Shown: positions 50,775-59,750, counted from the stretch's first letter. The stretch is DNA of 64,000 nt from Thiodiazotropha sp040506775 (GCA_040506775.1 JBEVWC010000005.1:1-64000), one strand, 5' to 3'. Numbers and translations: made by a program. The notes: a model not told the origin generated them from the letters alone.

Positions 50775-51196
50775 GATGATTAACTAAACAGCGAGAGCAG
50801 TGAATGCGTAATGAATCTGGGGTTGGACTCGTTTACTTTCCAGAGGAAGCAACGTGTTTATTGTGTCTTAATGTTATACCCAGGGTTTTTTCAGCCAGTC
50901 TGAAATCAAACTCAGGGTTAGCTTCAACTATATGGTTGGTTAACGTCGCGGAAACGTAATATTGTGCAGCGATGAATGGAATGCATTCGCGTTAAGCCGT
51001 GTCAGAGTGTGAAGTCGTAAAAGTCGATTCTGAAATCCGTGACATTAAGTCTCACCCCGTGATTACGAACTTTTAGCCTGCGTATCCAGTCTACTTCCTG
51101 TCGGTTGGCTGTAATGGCAGTTCACACCGTCGAAAGGGATTCAGTATAATTTGGTGTTCGATTTATCCGCTTGGATAGAGATTTTCGAGGTATATG
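50775..51196. other. Non-coding stretch upstream of the PpiC-type gene
   Basis: No supportable gene in about 420 bp. It holds the promoter at 51121-51150. A few short inverted repeats are present, none long enough to call. Confidence 0.4.
51121..51150 (+). promoter_or_regulatory. Promoter of the PpiC-type isomerase gene
   Basis: TTCACA (51121-51126, five of six -35 bases) and TATAAT (51145-51150, perfect -10) are separated by 18 bp. The start codon follows about 47 bp downstream. Confidence 0.65.
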
Positions 51197-52096
51197 ATGA
51201 GGCTGATTTCAATTGTATTTGGTTTGTTACTAGTGTCCCAGGTGATCCATGCGGACGATCAGGTTTTGATGTTCGGTGGGGATATCACGATAAAGGACAT
51301 CGACCTGGATGCACTGCTCCTGGATGGCCCTGAAAAGGCCCGAGAGCAGGTGCTTGCGGATAAGACAAAAGTTTTACAACTGCTCCGCCAAACCTACCTG
51401 ATCCGGGCGCTGGCGGAACAGGCCAAGCAGGAGGGTCTGGATCAGGATCCCCTGGTGCAGGCAAAAATGAGACGGGCCAATGAGCGGATGTTGTATCTGT
51501 TGAAATTGAAAGAGCTGGATAAACAGCCGGTGCCCGATTTTGAACAGGCCGCGCGGGAACAATTTCTGGGAAATCCTGAAAAATACACTATCCCTGAGAA
51601 GGTCGAAGCTCAGCATATTATGATTGCTACGACCGATCGGTTGCCGGTCTACCATAACCGGGAAGAGGCTTTGAAGATTGCCAAAAAAGTTAAAGCCGAA
51701 GTGGATGCAGGCGGTGTATTTGATGATCTGGTTACTCTGTACTCTGAAGATGTACCGACGAAAAAAAACAAGGGATATCTCGGCGTCTTTACCCGTGGGT
51801 CGATGGTGAAACCGGTCGATGACGCGGTGTTCGCCATGCATAAGCCCGGTGAGATCAGCGATATCGTGGAAAGTCCGTTTGGATTCCATATCATAAAACT
51901 GGTTAACCGTTTTCCTCCGCGTAAGATGTCTCTCGAAGAGGTTCAACCCAAGATCATGGAGGATATGAAGAAAGAGTATATTCAGAAGCGTCGGGAAACC
52001 TACTTCGACGAACTCCTTAAAGAGAACAAGGCAAGTATCTACGAAGATCTGGTTGAGGACTATATGGCGAACGGACTTAAGCCTACATCGGAATGA
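51197..52096 (+). CDS. Periplasmic parvulin-type (PpiC/SurA-like) peptidyl-prolyl isomerase
   Basis: The 299-aa protein has a signal peptide ending near VIHA, a SurA_N-like helical region (about 25-120) and one PpiC domain. That domain contains AQHIMIAT, GVFDDLVTLYSED and PFGFHIIKL (about 135-240), and a helical tail follows. It folds exported proteins. Two ATGs lie side by side; 51197 has better spacing from GAGG than 51194. Position just after the abundant secreted protein, and next to the polysaccharide genes, suggests it serves cell-surface biogenesis (inference). Confidence 0.85.
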   Translation: MRLISIVFGLLLVSQVIHADDQVLMFGGDITIKDIDLDALLLDGPEKAREQVLADKTKVLQLLRQTYLIRALAEQAKQEGLDQDPLVQAKMRRANERMLYLLKLKELDKQPVPDFEQAAREQFLGNPEKYTIPEKVEAQHIMIATTDRLPVYHNREEALKIAKKVKAEVDAGGVFDDLVTLYSEDVPTKKNKGYLGVFTRGSMVKPVDDAVFAMHKPGEISDIVESPFGFHIIKLVNRFPPRKMSLEEVQPKIMEDMKKEYIQKRRETYFDELLKENKASIYEDLVEDYMANGLKPTSE

Positions 52097-52140
52097 GATT
52101 AAGGCAAAATTTTAGCGCAGTCCTATAGAGAGAATTCCGC

Positions 52141-55137
52141 GTGGCAGAGTACGATTTCAAACTCGATGTAAATGTCGAAAACAATTCCCACACTCAGTTG
52201 GTCCGTCGCATCCCGGAGGGCAGCCGGGTATTGGAGTTGGGTTGTGCTACCGGATACATGGCGGACTATCTGCGGCGTGAGCGTCACTGCACCGTTGTGG
52301 GAGTTGAGATGGACCGGGCAATGGCAAACAAGGCGAAGGACGTTTGCGATCGGTTGATCATAGGTGATGTTCAGAAAGACCAGTGGTTGAAAACCCTTGG
52401 TGAGGAACGTTTCGATATCATTACCTGCGCAGACATCCTGGAGCATTTGCGTGATCCAGTCTCGCTGCTGAAAAAATTACCGAATCTGTTAAGTGAGAAT
52501 GGGCGTCTGCTGGCATCCCTGCCGAACGGTGCGCATGCCGCCCTGCGCCTGGAACTGCTCGAGGGACGTTTCACATACGAAGATACGGGTTTGCTGGATC
52601 GAACCCACTTGCATCTGTTTACCTACCATTCGTTGCGGGAACTCTTTTGCCGGGCCGGTTTTCGGGTAGAAGAGCTCTCCTATACCTTTCACGATATGGC
52701 CGATGAGGAGATCAAGCGCAGGTTGAATAACCTGGGTTTGGAAGTGACTGATAGGGGACTGGCGCAGTTTCATACACCGGAAGCAGCTGCTTTCCAGTTT
52801 ATTATCAGCGCGGTGCCTGATGCATCGGTAAAGGTGGAGGATTTTCCTGCGCTGACGGATAAGCCCATGGAATCCTCAGTTGAAGTTTATCGAAATCTTC
52901 TCGATCAATTGCATGAGGCTGGGGAAACCGCCGCGACTCGCCTTGCGATGGTTGAGGAGCGTGATCGAATACTCCAGGACCAGCAGCAGCATCTCAAAGC
53001 GTTTCACCAGATCCGCGATGATCTGACTGCGCAAAAGGAGGACCTGGCCCAGCGATTGGAATCGGCCACTCAAACCCTTGCACAGGAACAGCAGAAACGA
53101 ACGGTACTCGAGAAGCAGTTAAAGGACAACGATCAGCATATCCGGGTACTGGGACAACAGAAGGCGCTACTCGGTATTCAACTTGAAGAGCACAAGCGCA
53201 GTCTCAAGGATATCCTCAACAGCCGTGGCTGGCGGGGATATATGACACTGATGACTCCGTTACGGGTCATTCGCAAACTGAAGCCGGTGACGGCGCAGGT
53301 GATCAGACAGCCCTCATTATTGAAAAAATGGTGGAAAGAAGGGGGCGATCTCTATCGTGCAGGTGGCGTGGCGGCGTTGAAGAATCGGCTGGTGAACAAT
53401 GCCTCACCCACTTATACCTATTCAGTCTGGATTCGTGATGTGGAACCGGTGGGTTTGCCCAAGCTGTATGCCATCGAGGATTTGAACGAGCGTAAAGATG
53501 CTCCGCTGATCTCGATCGTGATGCCGGTTTACAACGTTGACGAGGGTTGGTTGCGCAAAGCCATCGATTCCGTGTTGGCGCAAACCTACGAACATTGGGA
53601 ACTGTGTATTGCTGATGACGCATCGACACGGCCTCATATCAAGCGGGTTCTGAATGAGTACATGAACCGCTTCAAACGGATCAAGGTGGTTTATCGGGAA
53701 ACCAATGGTCATATTTCGGCAGCCACCAATTCCGCGCTGGAACTCGCAACGGGGGACTTCGTGGGGTTCATGGACCACGATGATGTGCTGGCGCCTTTCG
53801 CTCTGTTCTTTGTCGCCCAGGAAATCGTGCTTTACCCTGATGCCTCGCTGATCTACTCCGATGAAGACAAGCTGAATGATGAAGGGGTTCGATACGACCA
53901 TTATTTCAAGCCCGATTTCAATCCGGATCTGATGCGCTCCCACAATATGATCTGCCATTTTGGTGTCTATCGTCGCAACCTGCTGGAAAAGATCGGCGGG
54001 GTGCGGGAAGGGTACGAAGGGGCGCAGGATTACGACATGGCGCTGCGTTGCCTGAGGCATCTGGATACGCGCAAGCAGGTGCGTCACATTCCATGGATTC
54101 TCTATCATTGGCGCGCCATCCCGGAGAGCACCGCCTCGGGGGTTGAAGCGAAATCCTATGCCATGAAGGCGGCCATCGAAGCGGTTGAGGATGATCTCAA
54201 GGAGCGGGGTATCGAGGCAAGCGTCAGTGAGTCGGAACTGATCGGGGGCATGATCCGGGTACAGTATCCGGTTCCGAAAAAGCCGCCTCTGGTCACCATT
54301 ATAATCCCGACTCGCAATGGCAAGGTACTGCTCAAGCAGTGCATCGACAGTATTCGTGAACTGACTGAGTACAAAAACTACGAGATCGCCGTAGTCGATA
54401 ACCAGAGTGACGATCCCGAGACGCTAAGCTATCTGGCGGAACTGGATCAGCAGGAAGGGGTTCGGGTGCTGCGATACGATCACCCCTTCAACTTCTCCGC
54501 GATCAACAATTTCGCCGTGGCTCAGACCGAGGGTGACATGGTCTGTTTCATGAACGACGACATCGAGATCCTCTCCCCGGGTTGGCTCGACGAAATGGTG
54601 AGCCAGGCGGCGCGTCCGGAGATCGGTGCTGTGGGTTCCCGTCTCTGGTATCCCGATGGACGCCTGCAACACGGCGGTGTGGTGTTGGGTCTGGGTGGTG
54701 TCGCGGGACATGCGATGAAGTACACCTATCGCGAGAACCGGGGTTACATGGGACGCTCGGTGCTGGTTCAGAACTACACCGCAGTGACCGCCGCCTGTCT
54801 GCTGGTGCGCCGTGATGTGATTCAACAGGTTCAGGGTTTTGATGAAGTGAACCTGGCCGTGGCGTTCAACGATGTGGATATCTGTATCCGCATCTACCAG
54901 CTTGGCTACGATAACCTGTGGACACCCTATGCCGAAATGTACCATCACGAGTCGGCCTCTCGGGGTGCGGAGGATACTCCGGAAAAGCAGTTGCGTTTCA
55001 GTCGTGAGGCGCAATACATGCTCGATAAATACGGTCCGCTGCTTGAGCGCGACCCGGCCTACAACCCGAACCTGACCCGTTGTGGCGAGGATTTTTCGCT
55101 GAACTGGAAAGGGGTCGCCGAGGAGAATGAATCATGA
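52141..55137 (+). CDS. Methyltransferase / coiled-coil / double GT2 glycosyltransferase fusion
   Basis: A 998-aa cytosolic protein in four parts. A class I SAM-methyltransferase occupies about 1-215 (VLELGCATG at 30-38). A coiled coil spans about 250-360. A first GT2 domain starts at about 455 (PLISIVMPVYN, later FMDHDD), and a second at about 716 (PLVTIIIPTRNGK, later CFMNDDIEI). WsaE- and WbdD-like proteins show that chain extension and methyl capping can be combined or spaced by coiled coils in ABC-exported glycans. That fits the Wzm/Wzt genes 5-6 kb upstream. GTG start at 52141; the stop overlaps the next ATG. Confidence 0.87.
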   Translation: MAEYDFKLDVNVENNSHTQLVRRIPEGSRVLELGCATGYMADYLRRERHCTVVGVEMDRAMANKAKDVCDRLIIGDVQKDQWLKTLGEERFDIITCADILEHLRDPVSLLKKLPNLLSENGRLLASLPNGAHAALRLELLEGRFTYEDTGLLDRTHLHLFTYHSLRELFCRAGFRVEELSYTFHDMADEEIKRRLNNLGLEVTDRGLAQFHTPEAAAFQFIISAVPDASVKVEDFPALTDKPMESSVEVYRNLLDQLHEAGETAATRLAMVEERDRILQDQQQHLKAFHQIRDDLTAQKEDLAQRLESATQTLAQEQQKRTVLEKQLKDNDQHIRVLGQQKALLGIQLEEHKRSLKDILNSRGWRGYMTLMTPLRVIRKLKPVTAQVIRQPSLLKKWWKEGGDLYRAGGVAALKNRLVNNASPTYTYSVWIRDVEPVGLPKLYAIEDLNERKDAPLISIVMPVYNVDEGWLRKAIDSVLAQTYEHWELCIADDASTRPHIKRVLNEYMNRFKRIKVVYRETNGHISAATNSALELATGDFVGFMDHDDVLAPFALFFVAQEIVLYPDASLIYSDEDKLNDEGVRYDHYFKPDFNPDLMRSHNMICHFGVYRRNLLEKIGGVREGYEGAQDYDMALRCLRHLDTRKQVRHIPWILYHWRAIPESTASGVEAKSYAMKAAIEAVEDDLKERGIEASVSESELIGGMIRVQYPVPKKPPLVTIIIPTRNGKVLLKQCIDSIRELTEYKNYEIAVVDNQSDDPETLSYLAELDQQEGVRVLRYDHPFNFSAINNFAVAQTEGDMVCFMNDDIEILSPGWLDEMVSQAARPEIGAVGSRLWYPDGRLQHGGVVLGLGGVAGHAMKYTYRENRGYMGRSVLVQNYTAVTAACLLVRRDVIQQVQGFDEVNLAVAFNDVDICIRIYQLGYDNLWTPYAEMYHHESASRGAEDTPEKQLRFSREAQYMLDKYGPLLERDPAYNPNLTRCGEDFSLNWKGVAEENES

Positions 55138-55418
55138 CCGAAACCAATGACCTCAAGGAGTTCACCGAACTATCCGAGCGTTTCATCCAGCTCGCCAATG
55201 AAATGAAAAGCGAGGGTAAGCCTCTACCGATGATCAATGCGGCGTTGCTGTCAGCCTCCGCGACCTACGGTACTTATATCTTTGCCGGCAACGCCGGTTA
55301 CCTCAAACCAACCGGAGTCGATAAGCTGGTTTCCACCTTCCGGCTTCAGGTGGAGAGTATCCAGAAGATCAAGCAGCAGGCCGCTGCTGCGGGGTCCACC
55401 TCCGCTAGCGGGGAATAG
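55134..55418 (+). CDS. Small DUF3144-like protein
   Basis: The 94-aa soluble, mostly helical protein has FIQLANEMKSEGKPLPMINAAL followed by SASATYGTYIFAG. This resembles DUF3144 from memory, but the match is only moderate. It overlaps the large fusion gene by four bases, so it is made together with it. It may be an accessory subunit; no catalytic motif is visible. Confidence 0.65.
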   Translation: MTETNDLKEFTELSERFIQLANEMKSEGKPLPMINAALLSASATYGTYIFAGNAGYLKPTGVDKLVSTFRLQVESIQKIKQQAAAAGSTSASGE

Positions 55419-55471
55419 TGCCGTCTTCTGGGAATGTCATCGGCGATCACGCATAACAGGGCATTGGGCCG

Positions 55472-56287
55472 ATGAAACTGGTCATCTCCATCGTCTATTA
55501 CGACAGTGGTCTGGATGTACTGCGGGATACCCTGCGCAGCATCGTCCGCTCTCTGGATCACTCCCTGTCGGTGCGGCCAGGTCTGGAAGCCACTGTGGTG
55601 GTAGTGGACAACGGCGGCATACTCAACAAGGTGAAACGCCTGGTAGGACAGGTCGTGGGCGATGGTCCCTATCATTGGATGGTGCTGGGTACCGGCGGCA
55701 ACATTGGTTACGGTGCGGCGCATAATCTGGTGATACTCAATCAGATCAGCGACTACCATCTGGTGATCAATCCGGACGTGGAGGTGGTGCAGGATGCCTT
55801 TGACAAGGCGATTGATTACATGGACAAGCACCCGGATGTGGGGATGCTTTCACCCTACTCTGAAGATCCGGAGGGTCACAAGCAGTACCTGTGCAAACGC
55901 TATCCCGCGGTGCTGGACCTGTTCCTGCGTGGTTTCGCGCCGCGCTTTGTGAAACGTTTCTTCGCCGAGCGTTTGCAGGAATATGAGATGCGCTGCGAGA
56001 TGACCACGCACGCATTGAGCAAAGAGGTAATGGCCAGCGGCTGCTTCATGTTCGTCCGTCATACGGTATTGGACGAAGTGCGGGGGTTTTCTCCGGAGTT
56101 CTTCGTTTACTTCGAGGATTTCGACCTTTCGATACGTATCGCCCGCCATTCCACCATTGCCTATGTGCCGGAGGTGCGTATTGTGCATGGGGGGGGGAAT
56201 GCGTCGAAGAAGGGTTTGCGTCACATTATCATGTTCGCCAAATCCGCATTTGTCTTCTATCACCTGCATGGTTGGCGTTGGGCCTAG
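55472..56287 (+). CDS. Family 2 glycosyltransferase (rhamnosyltransferase-like)
   Basis: The 271-aa GT-A protein has a N-terminal beta-strand VISIVYYDSG, the sugar-nucleotide motif GGNIGYGAAHNLVI, an INPDVEV metal motif, and a SGCFMFVRHTVLDEVRGF acceptor block. These features match rhamnosyl/galactofuranosyltransferase-like GT2 enzymes. It has no transmembrane segment. It lies between the DUF3144-like and methyltransferase genes, in the same direction. Confidence 0.85.
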   Translation: MKLVISIVYYDSGLDVLRDTLRSIVRSLDHSLSVRPGLEATVVVVDNGGILNKVKRLVGQVVGDGPYHWMVLGTGGNIGYGAAHNLVILNQISDYHLVINPDVEVVQDAFDKAIDYMDKHPDVGMLSPYSEDPEGHKQYLCKRYPAVLDLFLRGFAPRFVKRFFAERLQEYEMRCEMTTHALSKEVMASGCFMFVRHTVLDEVRGFSPEFFVYFEDFDLSIRIARHSTIAYVPEVRIVHGGGNASKKGLRHIIMFAKSAFVFYHLHGWRWA

Positions 56288-56305
56288 GGCCGTTACCAGT
56301 TCAGC

Positions 56306-57265
56306 ATGAGTCAGGATCACCTGCATTCGCATGTACCCGGGGTGGCGCTCGAATCGCGACCCTGTCCATTGGGTTGTGCATCTGACGATGAGCCGGTTCT
56401 TCACGGGCATGACCGGATCAACGGGTTACCGGGTGAATACCAGGTCGTAAGGTGTCTCTCATGCGGTCTATTGAGGACCAATCCACGACCGACTGCTCAG
56501 ACTATAGGTTTCTATTATCCCGATGACTATCCCCCTTACCTGGCAACCCGGGTGAGTCCATCCGCAGGACGACCCGGGCTTAAGGCGTGGCTGCGAAAAA
56601 TGCTCGATACCCGGGCCCAGGCGATTCCACCGCTTGAAGCGGGACGGATGCTGGAGATCGGTTGCGCTTCCGGTTCCTACCTGCACCAGATGTCAGCCAG
56701 GGGGTGGGATGTGACCGGAATCGAGTTCTCACCCCAGGCTGCGGAAATGGCCCGAAACAACGGTTACACGGTACACACGGGCGCGCTTGAAGCAGTGGAT
56801 CTGGATCAGGGCGGTTTCGATCTGGTGGTCGGATGGATGGTTCTGGAACATCTGCATGATCCCGTCGCGAGTCTGCGCAAACTGCATGAGTGGGCAAAGC
56901 CGGGTGCCTGGATGGCCCTGTCGGTGCCGAATATCGATTCCCTGGAGTTTCGCCTGTTCAAACAGCGCTGGCATGCCCTGCAACTGCCCAGTCATCTCTA
57001 TCACTATACCCCGCGTACCATTGGGTCGATGCTGGAAAAAACCGGCTGGCAATTGCACTCGATTCACCAGCAACGGGTATTGAGCAGCCTGTTTGCCAGC
57101 CTGGGACACCTGTTGGACGAAAAGGGTTATCCAGGCCTGCGCCGCTGGGTGGTGGGTGAGCCCGGAGACAGGATTCGCATGCACCAGTTGTTCTATCCTC
57201 TGGCACTGCTGGTAGCCGCTGCGGGGCAGTCTGGTCGGATGACCGTCTGGGCGTGCAAACAGTAG
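56306..57265 (+). CDS. SAM-dependent methyltransferase with N-terminal zinc-ribbon-like motif
   Basis: The 319-aa protein has cysteines at 20, 24, 50 and 53 (PCPLGC ... VRCLSCGLLRTNPRP), a zinc-ribbon form common in sugar methyltransferases of O-antigen loci. The SAM site is MLEIGCASG near residue 115, and motif IV/post is GWMVLEHL. It probably methylates a sugar or carboxyl of the surface glycan. It is the last gene before the repeat-rich assembly gap. Confidence 0.85.
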   Translation: MSQDHLHSHVPGVALESRPCPLGCASDDEPVLHGHDRINGLPGEYQVVRCLSCGLLRTNPRPTAQTIGFYYPDDYPPYLATRVSPSAGRPGLKAWLRKMLDTRAQAIPPLEAGRMLEIGCASGSYLHQMSARGWDVTGIEFSPQAAEMARNNGYTVHTGALEAVDLDQGGFDLVVGWMVLEHLHDPVASLRKLHEWAKPGAWMALSVPNIDSLEFRLFKQRWHALQLPSHLYHYTPRTIGSMLEKTGWQLHSIHQQRVLSSLFASLGHLLDEKGYPGLRRWVVGEPGDRIRMHQLFYPLALLVAAAGQSGRMTVWACKQ

Positions 57266-57268
57266 TTG

Positions 57269-57345
57269 TTTGAATTTTGAATTTTGAATTTTGAGTTTTG
57301 AGTTTTGAGTTTTGAATTTTGAGTTTTGAGTTTTGAGTTTTGAGT
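57269..57345. repeat. Tandem heptamer repeat, 11 copies
   Basis: Eleven head-to-tail 7-bp units, TTTGAAT or TTTGAGT, in the order AAA-GGG-A-GGGG (fifth-to-sixth-base variants). Complementary short runs of the same motif (AACTCAAAACTC) occur at about 57900-57912 and 58091-58103. The array begins four bases after the methyltransferase stop codon. Confidence 0.9.
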
Positions 57346-57463
57346 TGAGGAGTTCGCTGCGCTCACGGTTTTGTTGTTTACCCCTCTCCCTGGCCCACTC
57401 CCGCAAGGGGAGAGGGGATTCACGGATCAGGGTTCGGTAGTAAACAGCCAGCTCCCGAGGGAT

Positions 57464-57496
57464 GTTCCCGGGTTCCGCTGCGCTGCACCCGGGCTA
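57464..57496. repeat. Half copy of the CCCGGG palindromic repeat
   Basis: GTTCCCGGGTTCCGC...GCACCCGGGCTA matches the right half of the repeat pair at 20997-21252 with one or two substitutions. It shows that the family is dispersed. Confidence 0.7.
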
Positions 57497-57657
57497 GGTT
57501 TTTCGGGACACATGGGAATTTCAAGAGGAGTGAGCCTTACCCGGGATGCGGTAGAAGGCAAAGCACTGCGGGATGATGTAAAACGCTCCAAACACTTCCC
57601 TGCTCCCCGTGTTCGAAGATCAATGCAGGCTGCCGTTGTTGAATTTTGACCTCAAGA

Positions 57658-57770
57658 CCTCGTTCCCACGCTCTGCGTGGGAATGCGTACCCACCCCTGT
57701 CTGTACTCATCACTATTGTCTGCTCCGATTGACCGAGATATGCGTTCCCACGCAGAGCATGGGAACGAGG
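57658..57770. repeat. 113-bp element with 30-bp inverted ends
   Basis: The arms at 57658-57687 and 57741-57770 are complementary at 27 of 30 positions. Each arm is itself a palindrome around GTTCCCACGC/GCGTGGGAA. The CGTTCCCACGC motif is a very common dispersed repeat in gammaproteobacteria. No gene lies inside. Confidence 0.75.
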
Positions 57771-57821
57771 GGGGAGTTTTGAGTTGAGGAGTTCGCTGGG
57801 CTCACGGTTTTGTTGCTTATG

Positions 57822-57866
57822 CCTATCCCTGGCCCTCTCCCCGCGCGGGAGAGGGCCAGGGATAGG
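57822..57866. repeat. 20-bp-arm palindrome at the assembly break
   Basis: Perfect 20-bp arms (57822-57841 and 57847-57866) around loop CGCGC. The surrounding bases (GGAGTTCGCTG at about 57788 and CAGCGAACTCC at about 57889) form a wider imperfect inverted repeat, and a diverged half-similar copy begins near 57346. A related hairpin of this type is a typical place for short-read assemblies to break. Confidence 0.85.
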
Positions 57867-57935
57867 GTGATATAAAAACAGTGAGCGCAGCGAACTCCGC
57901 AACTCAAAACTCATAACTAAAAACTCAACACTCCA
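57845..57935. repeat. Left copy of an exact 91-bp duplication flanking the gap
   Basis: These 91 bases, from the palindrome loop to CTCCA, reappear exactly at 58036-58126, directly after the Ns. The duplicate is best explained as two contig ends that overlap, not as a real repeat. Confidence 0.9.
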
Positions 57936-58035
57936 NNNNNNNNNNNNNNNNNNNNNNNNNNNNNNNNNNNNNNNNNNNNNNNNNNNNNNNNNNNNNNNNN
58001 NNNNNNNNNNNNNNNNNNNNNNNNNNNNNNNNNNN
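57936..58035. other. Assembly gap, exactly 100 N
   Basis: A run of exactly 100 N, the default size for an unknown gap. Because both flanks share 91 identical bases, the true distance may be minus 91 bp (contigs overlap), so no sequence may be missing. Confidence 0.95.
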
Positions 58036-58126
58036 GCGGGAGAGGGCCAGGGATAGGGTGATATAAAAACAGTGAGCGCAGCGAACTCCGCAACTCAAAA
58101 CTCATAACTAAAAACTCAACACTCCA
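58036..58126. repeat. Right copy of the exact 91-bp duplication flanking the gap
   Basis: Identical to 57845-57935. The contig appears to start inside the loop of the palindrome at 57822-57866. Confidence 0.9.
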
Positions 58127-58223
58127 TTCAGTCTGTTCTCGACAGGAACTGATGCTGACTGATGTCTGTCAGGTCAAACTAAATAGAATCGGAGGGTTTG
58201 GATATTCGGGTTAAGATAACGCT

Positions 58224-59750
58224 ATGAGTCAGCAAACCAGGCAGAAAGATCTAACCCGTGGCGGTCGTTTGGCCAAGAACGTGGTTTGGAATCTGGTCAG
58301 CGTGGGTGTGCCTTTCCTGGTCGCGCTGGTGACCATTCCAATCCTGATTGATGAGATCGGCACCGAGCGATTCGGTTTGCTCGCCATCAGCTGGATGTTT
58401 GTCGGATACTTCAGTCTGTTCGATTTTGGCTTGGGACGCGCGTTGACGGTACTGGTGGCCCGATTCCTGGGTGAGGGTCGGGAGACGGAGATCCCGACGT
58501 TGATCTGGACAGCACTCAGTCTGATGCTGGTGTTGGGGGTGTTCGGTTTTGGCGTGATCCTGCTGCTGTCTCCCTGGCTGGTGGGGGAGGTGCTGAATGT
58601 GCCGGCTGAACTGCATGAGGAATCCCTCAAGGCCTTCTACCTGCTCTCCCTGTCGATTCCACTGGTGATTGCCACCGTGGGTTTGCGCGGAGTGATTGCC
58701 GCTTACCAGCGCTTCGACCTGCTGACCGCAATCCGCATCCCGATGGGGATACTCACATTCCTTGGTCCGGTGGCGGTGCTGCCTTTTTCAAACAGCCTCT
58801 ACCCGATCGTGGGGGTGTTGGTAGGGGGACGTTTTCTCGCCACCCTGGCGCACCTGTGGTTGATGTTCCGGATCATTCCCGAGGTCCGCCAGGACTACCG
58901 GATCGATCGGCTGCAGATTCGCCCGTTACTCGGGTTCGGTGGCTGGATGACGGTCAGCAACATGGTGGTGCCGTTGATGGTTTCGATGGATCGCTTCGTG
59001 ATCGGTGCTGTGCTGACCGTTACCGCAGTGGCCTATTACACCACGCCTTATGAGATCGTCTCGCGCCTGCTGATCATTCCCAGCGCCTTCGTGGCGGTGC
59101 TGCTTCCGGCCCAGTCCACTACCCTGGCCCGGGGCGGATCCGAGGACCGGATGCATTCGGCGCGATTGTTCGTCAAAGGACTCGACTACATTGCCATGGC
59201 GCTGTTTCCCCTGGTGCTGATCATGGTGGCCTTCGCCTATGACGGTCTGAATCTGTGGGTCGGTGCGGAGTTCGCGGAAAACGGTTACCGGGTGATGCAA
59301 TGGCTCGGGGTGGGGGTGTTTTTTTATGGTCTCTCCCTGGTGCCGTTCTCCCTGGTTCAGTCGGCGGGGCACCCGGACTGGTCGGCGAAACTGCATCTGG
59401 CGGAACTGCCGGTCTATCTCGCGGCCCTGTGGTGGGCGTTGCATGAATACGGAATTCTGGGTGCCGCGGTGGTCTGGACTCTGAGAACCTTCGTCGATGC
59501 GCTGGCGCTGTACGTTATGGTGTGGCTGTTGATTCCGGAGTGCCGGGATTCGGCGGGGCGATTTGCCTGGGCTCTGGGGGCGGCGGTGGGACTGTTCCTG
59601 TTGACCGCTCAGGTTGATGGACTGGCGACGAAGCTCGTCTATTGCTCGGTAGTGCTGGGAGGATTCGTCTGGGTGGCCTGGCGCCATGGTCTGCATCAGC
59701 GGGAACGGGACTGGGTTATGCGCGGACTGCGCCTGGGGAAGGGGACTTGA
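58224..59750 (+). CDS. Wzx-like oligosaccharide flippase
   Basis: The 508-aa MOP/PST-family transporter has about 12-14 transmembrane helices, beginning ARGG-type (LTRGGRLAKNVVWNLVSVGVPFLVALVTIPILID). It flips undecaprenyl-linked oligosaccharide to the periplasm, usually with Wzy and Wzz, neither of which is seen here. Its stop overlaps the TTG of the next glycosyltransferase by four bases (TTGA). It opens the operon after the repeat region. Confidence 0.88.
   Translation: MSQQTRQKDLTRGGRLAKNVVWNLVSVGVPFLVALVTIPILIDEIGTERFGLLAISWMFVGYFSLFDFGLGRALTVLVARFLGEGRETEIPTLIWTALSLMLVLGVFGFGVILLLSPWLVGEVLNVPAELHEESLKAFYLLSLSIPLVIATVGLRGVIAAYQRFDLLTAIRIPMGILTFLGPVAVLPFSNSLYPIVGVLVGGRFLATLAHLWLMFRIIPEVRQDYRIDRLQIRPLLGFGGWMTVSNMVVPLMVSMDRFVIGAVLTVTAVAYYTTPYEIVSRLLIIPSAFVAVLLPAQSTTLARGGSEDRMHSARLFVKGLDYIAMALFPLVLIMVAFAYDGLNLWVGAEFAENGYRVMQWLGVGVFFYGLSLVPFSLVQSAGHPDWSAKLHLAELPVYLAALWWALHEYGILGAAVVWTLRTFVDALALYVMVWLLIPECRDSAGRFAWALGAAVGLFLLTAQVDGLATKLVYCSVVLGGFVWVAWRHGLHQRERDWVMRGLRLGKGT

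Noticed and set aside
57269..57345. CRISPR array
   Set aside because: Units are 7 bp with no spacers; no cas genes in the window. No other regularly spaced repeats were seen.
56729..57406. Minus-strand frame with a repeated NSKLKTQ-like start
   Set aside because: The start is only the translation of the 7-bp tandem repeat and the rest is antisense to the methyltransferase gene.
57371..57649. Possible 92-aa protein among the repeats
   Set aside because: Most of it is the translation of dispersed repeat sequence (PLPGPLPQGER, GFRCAAPGL).
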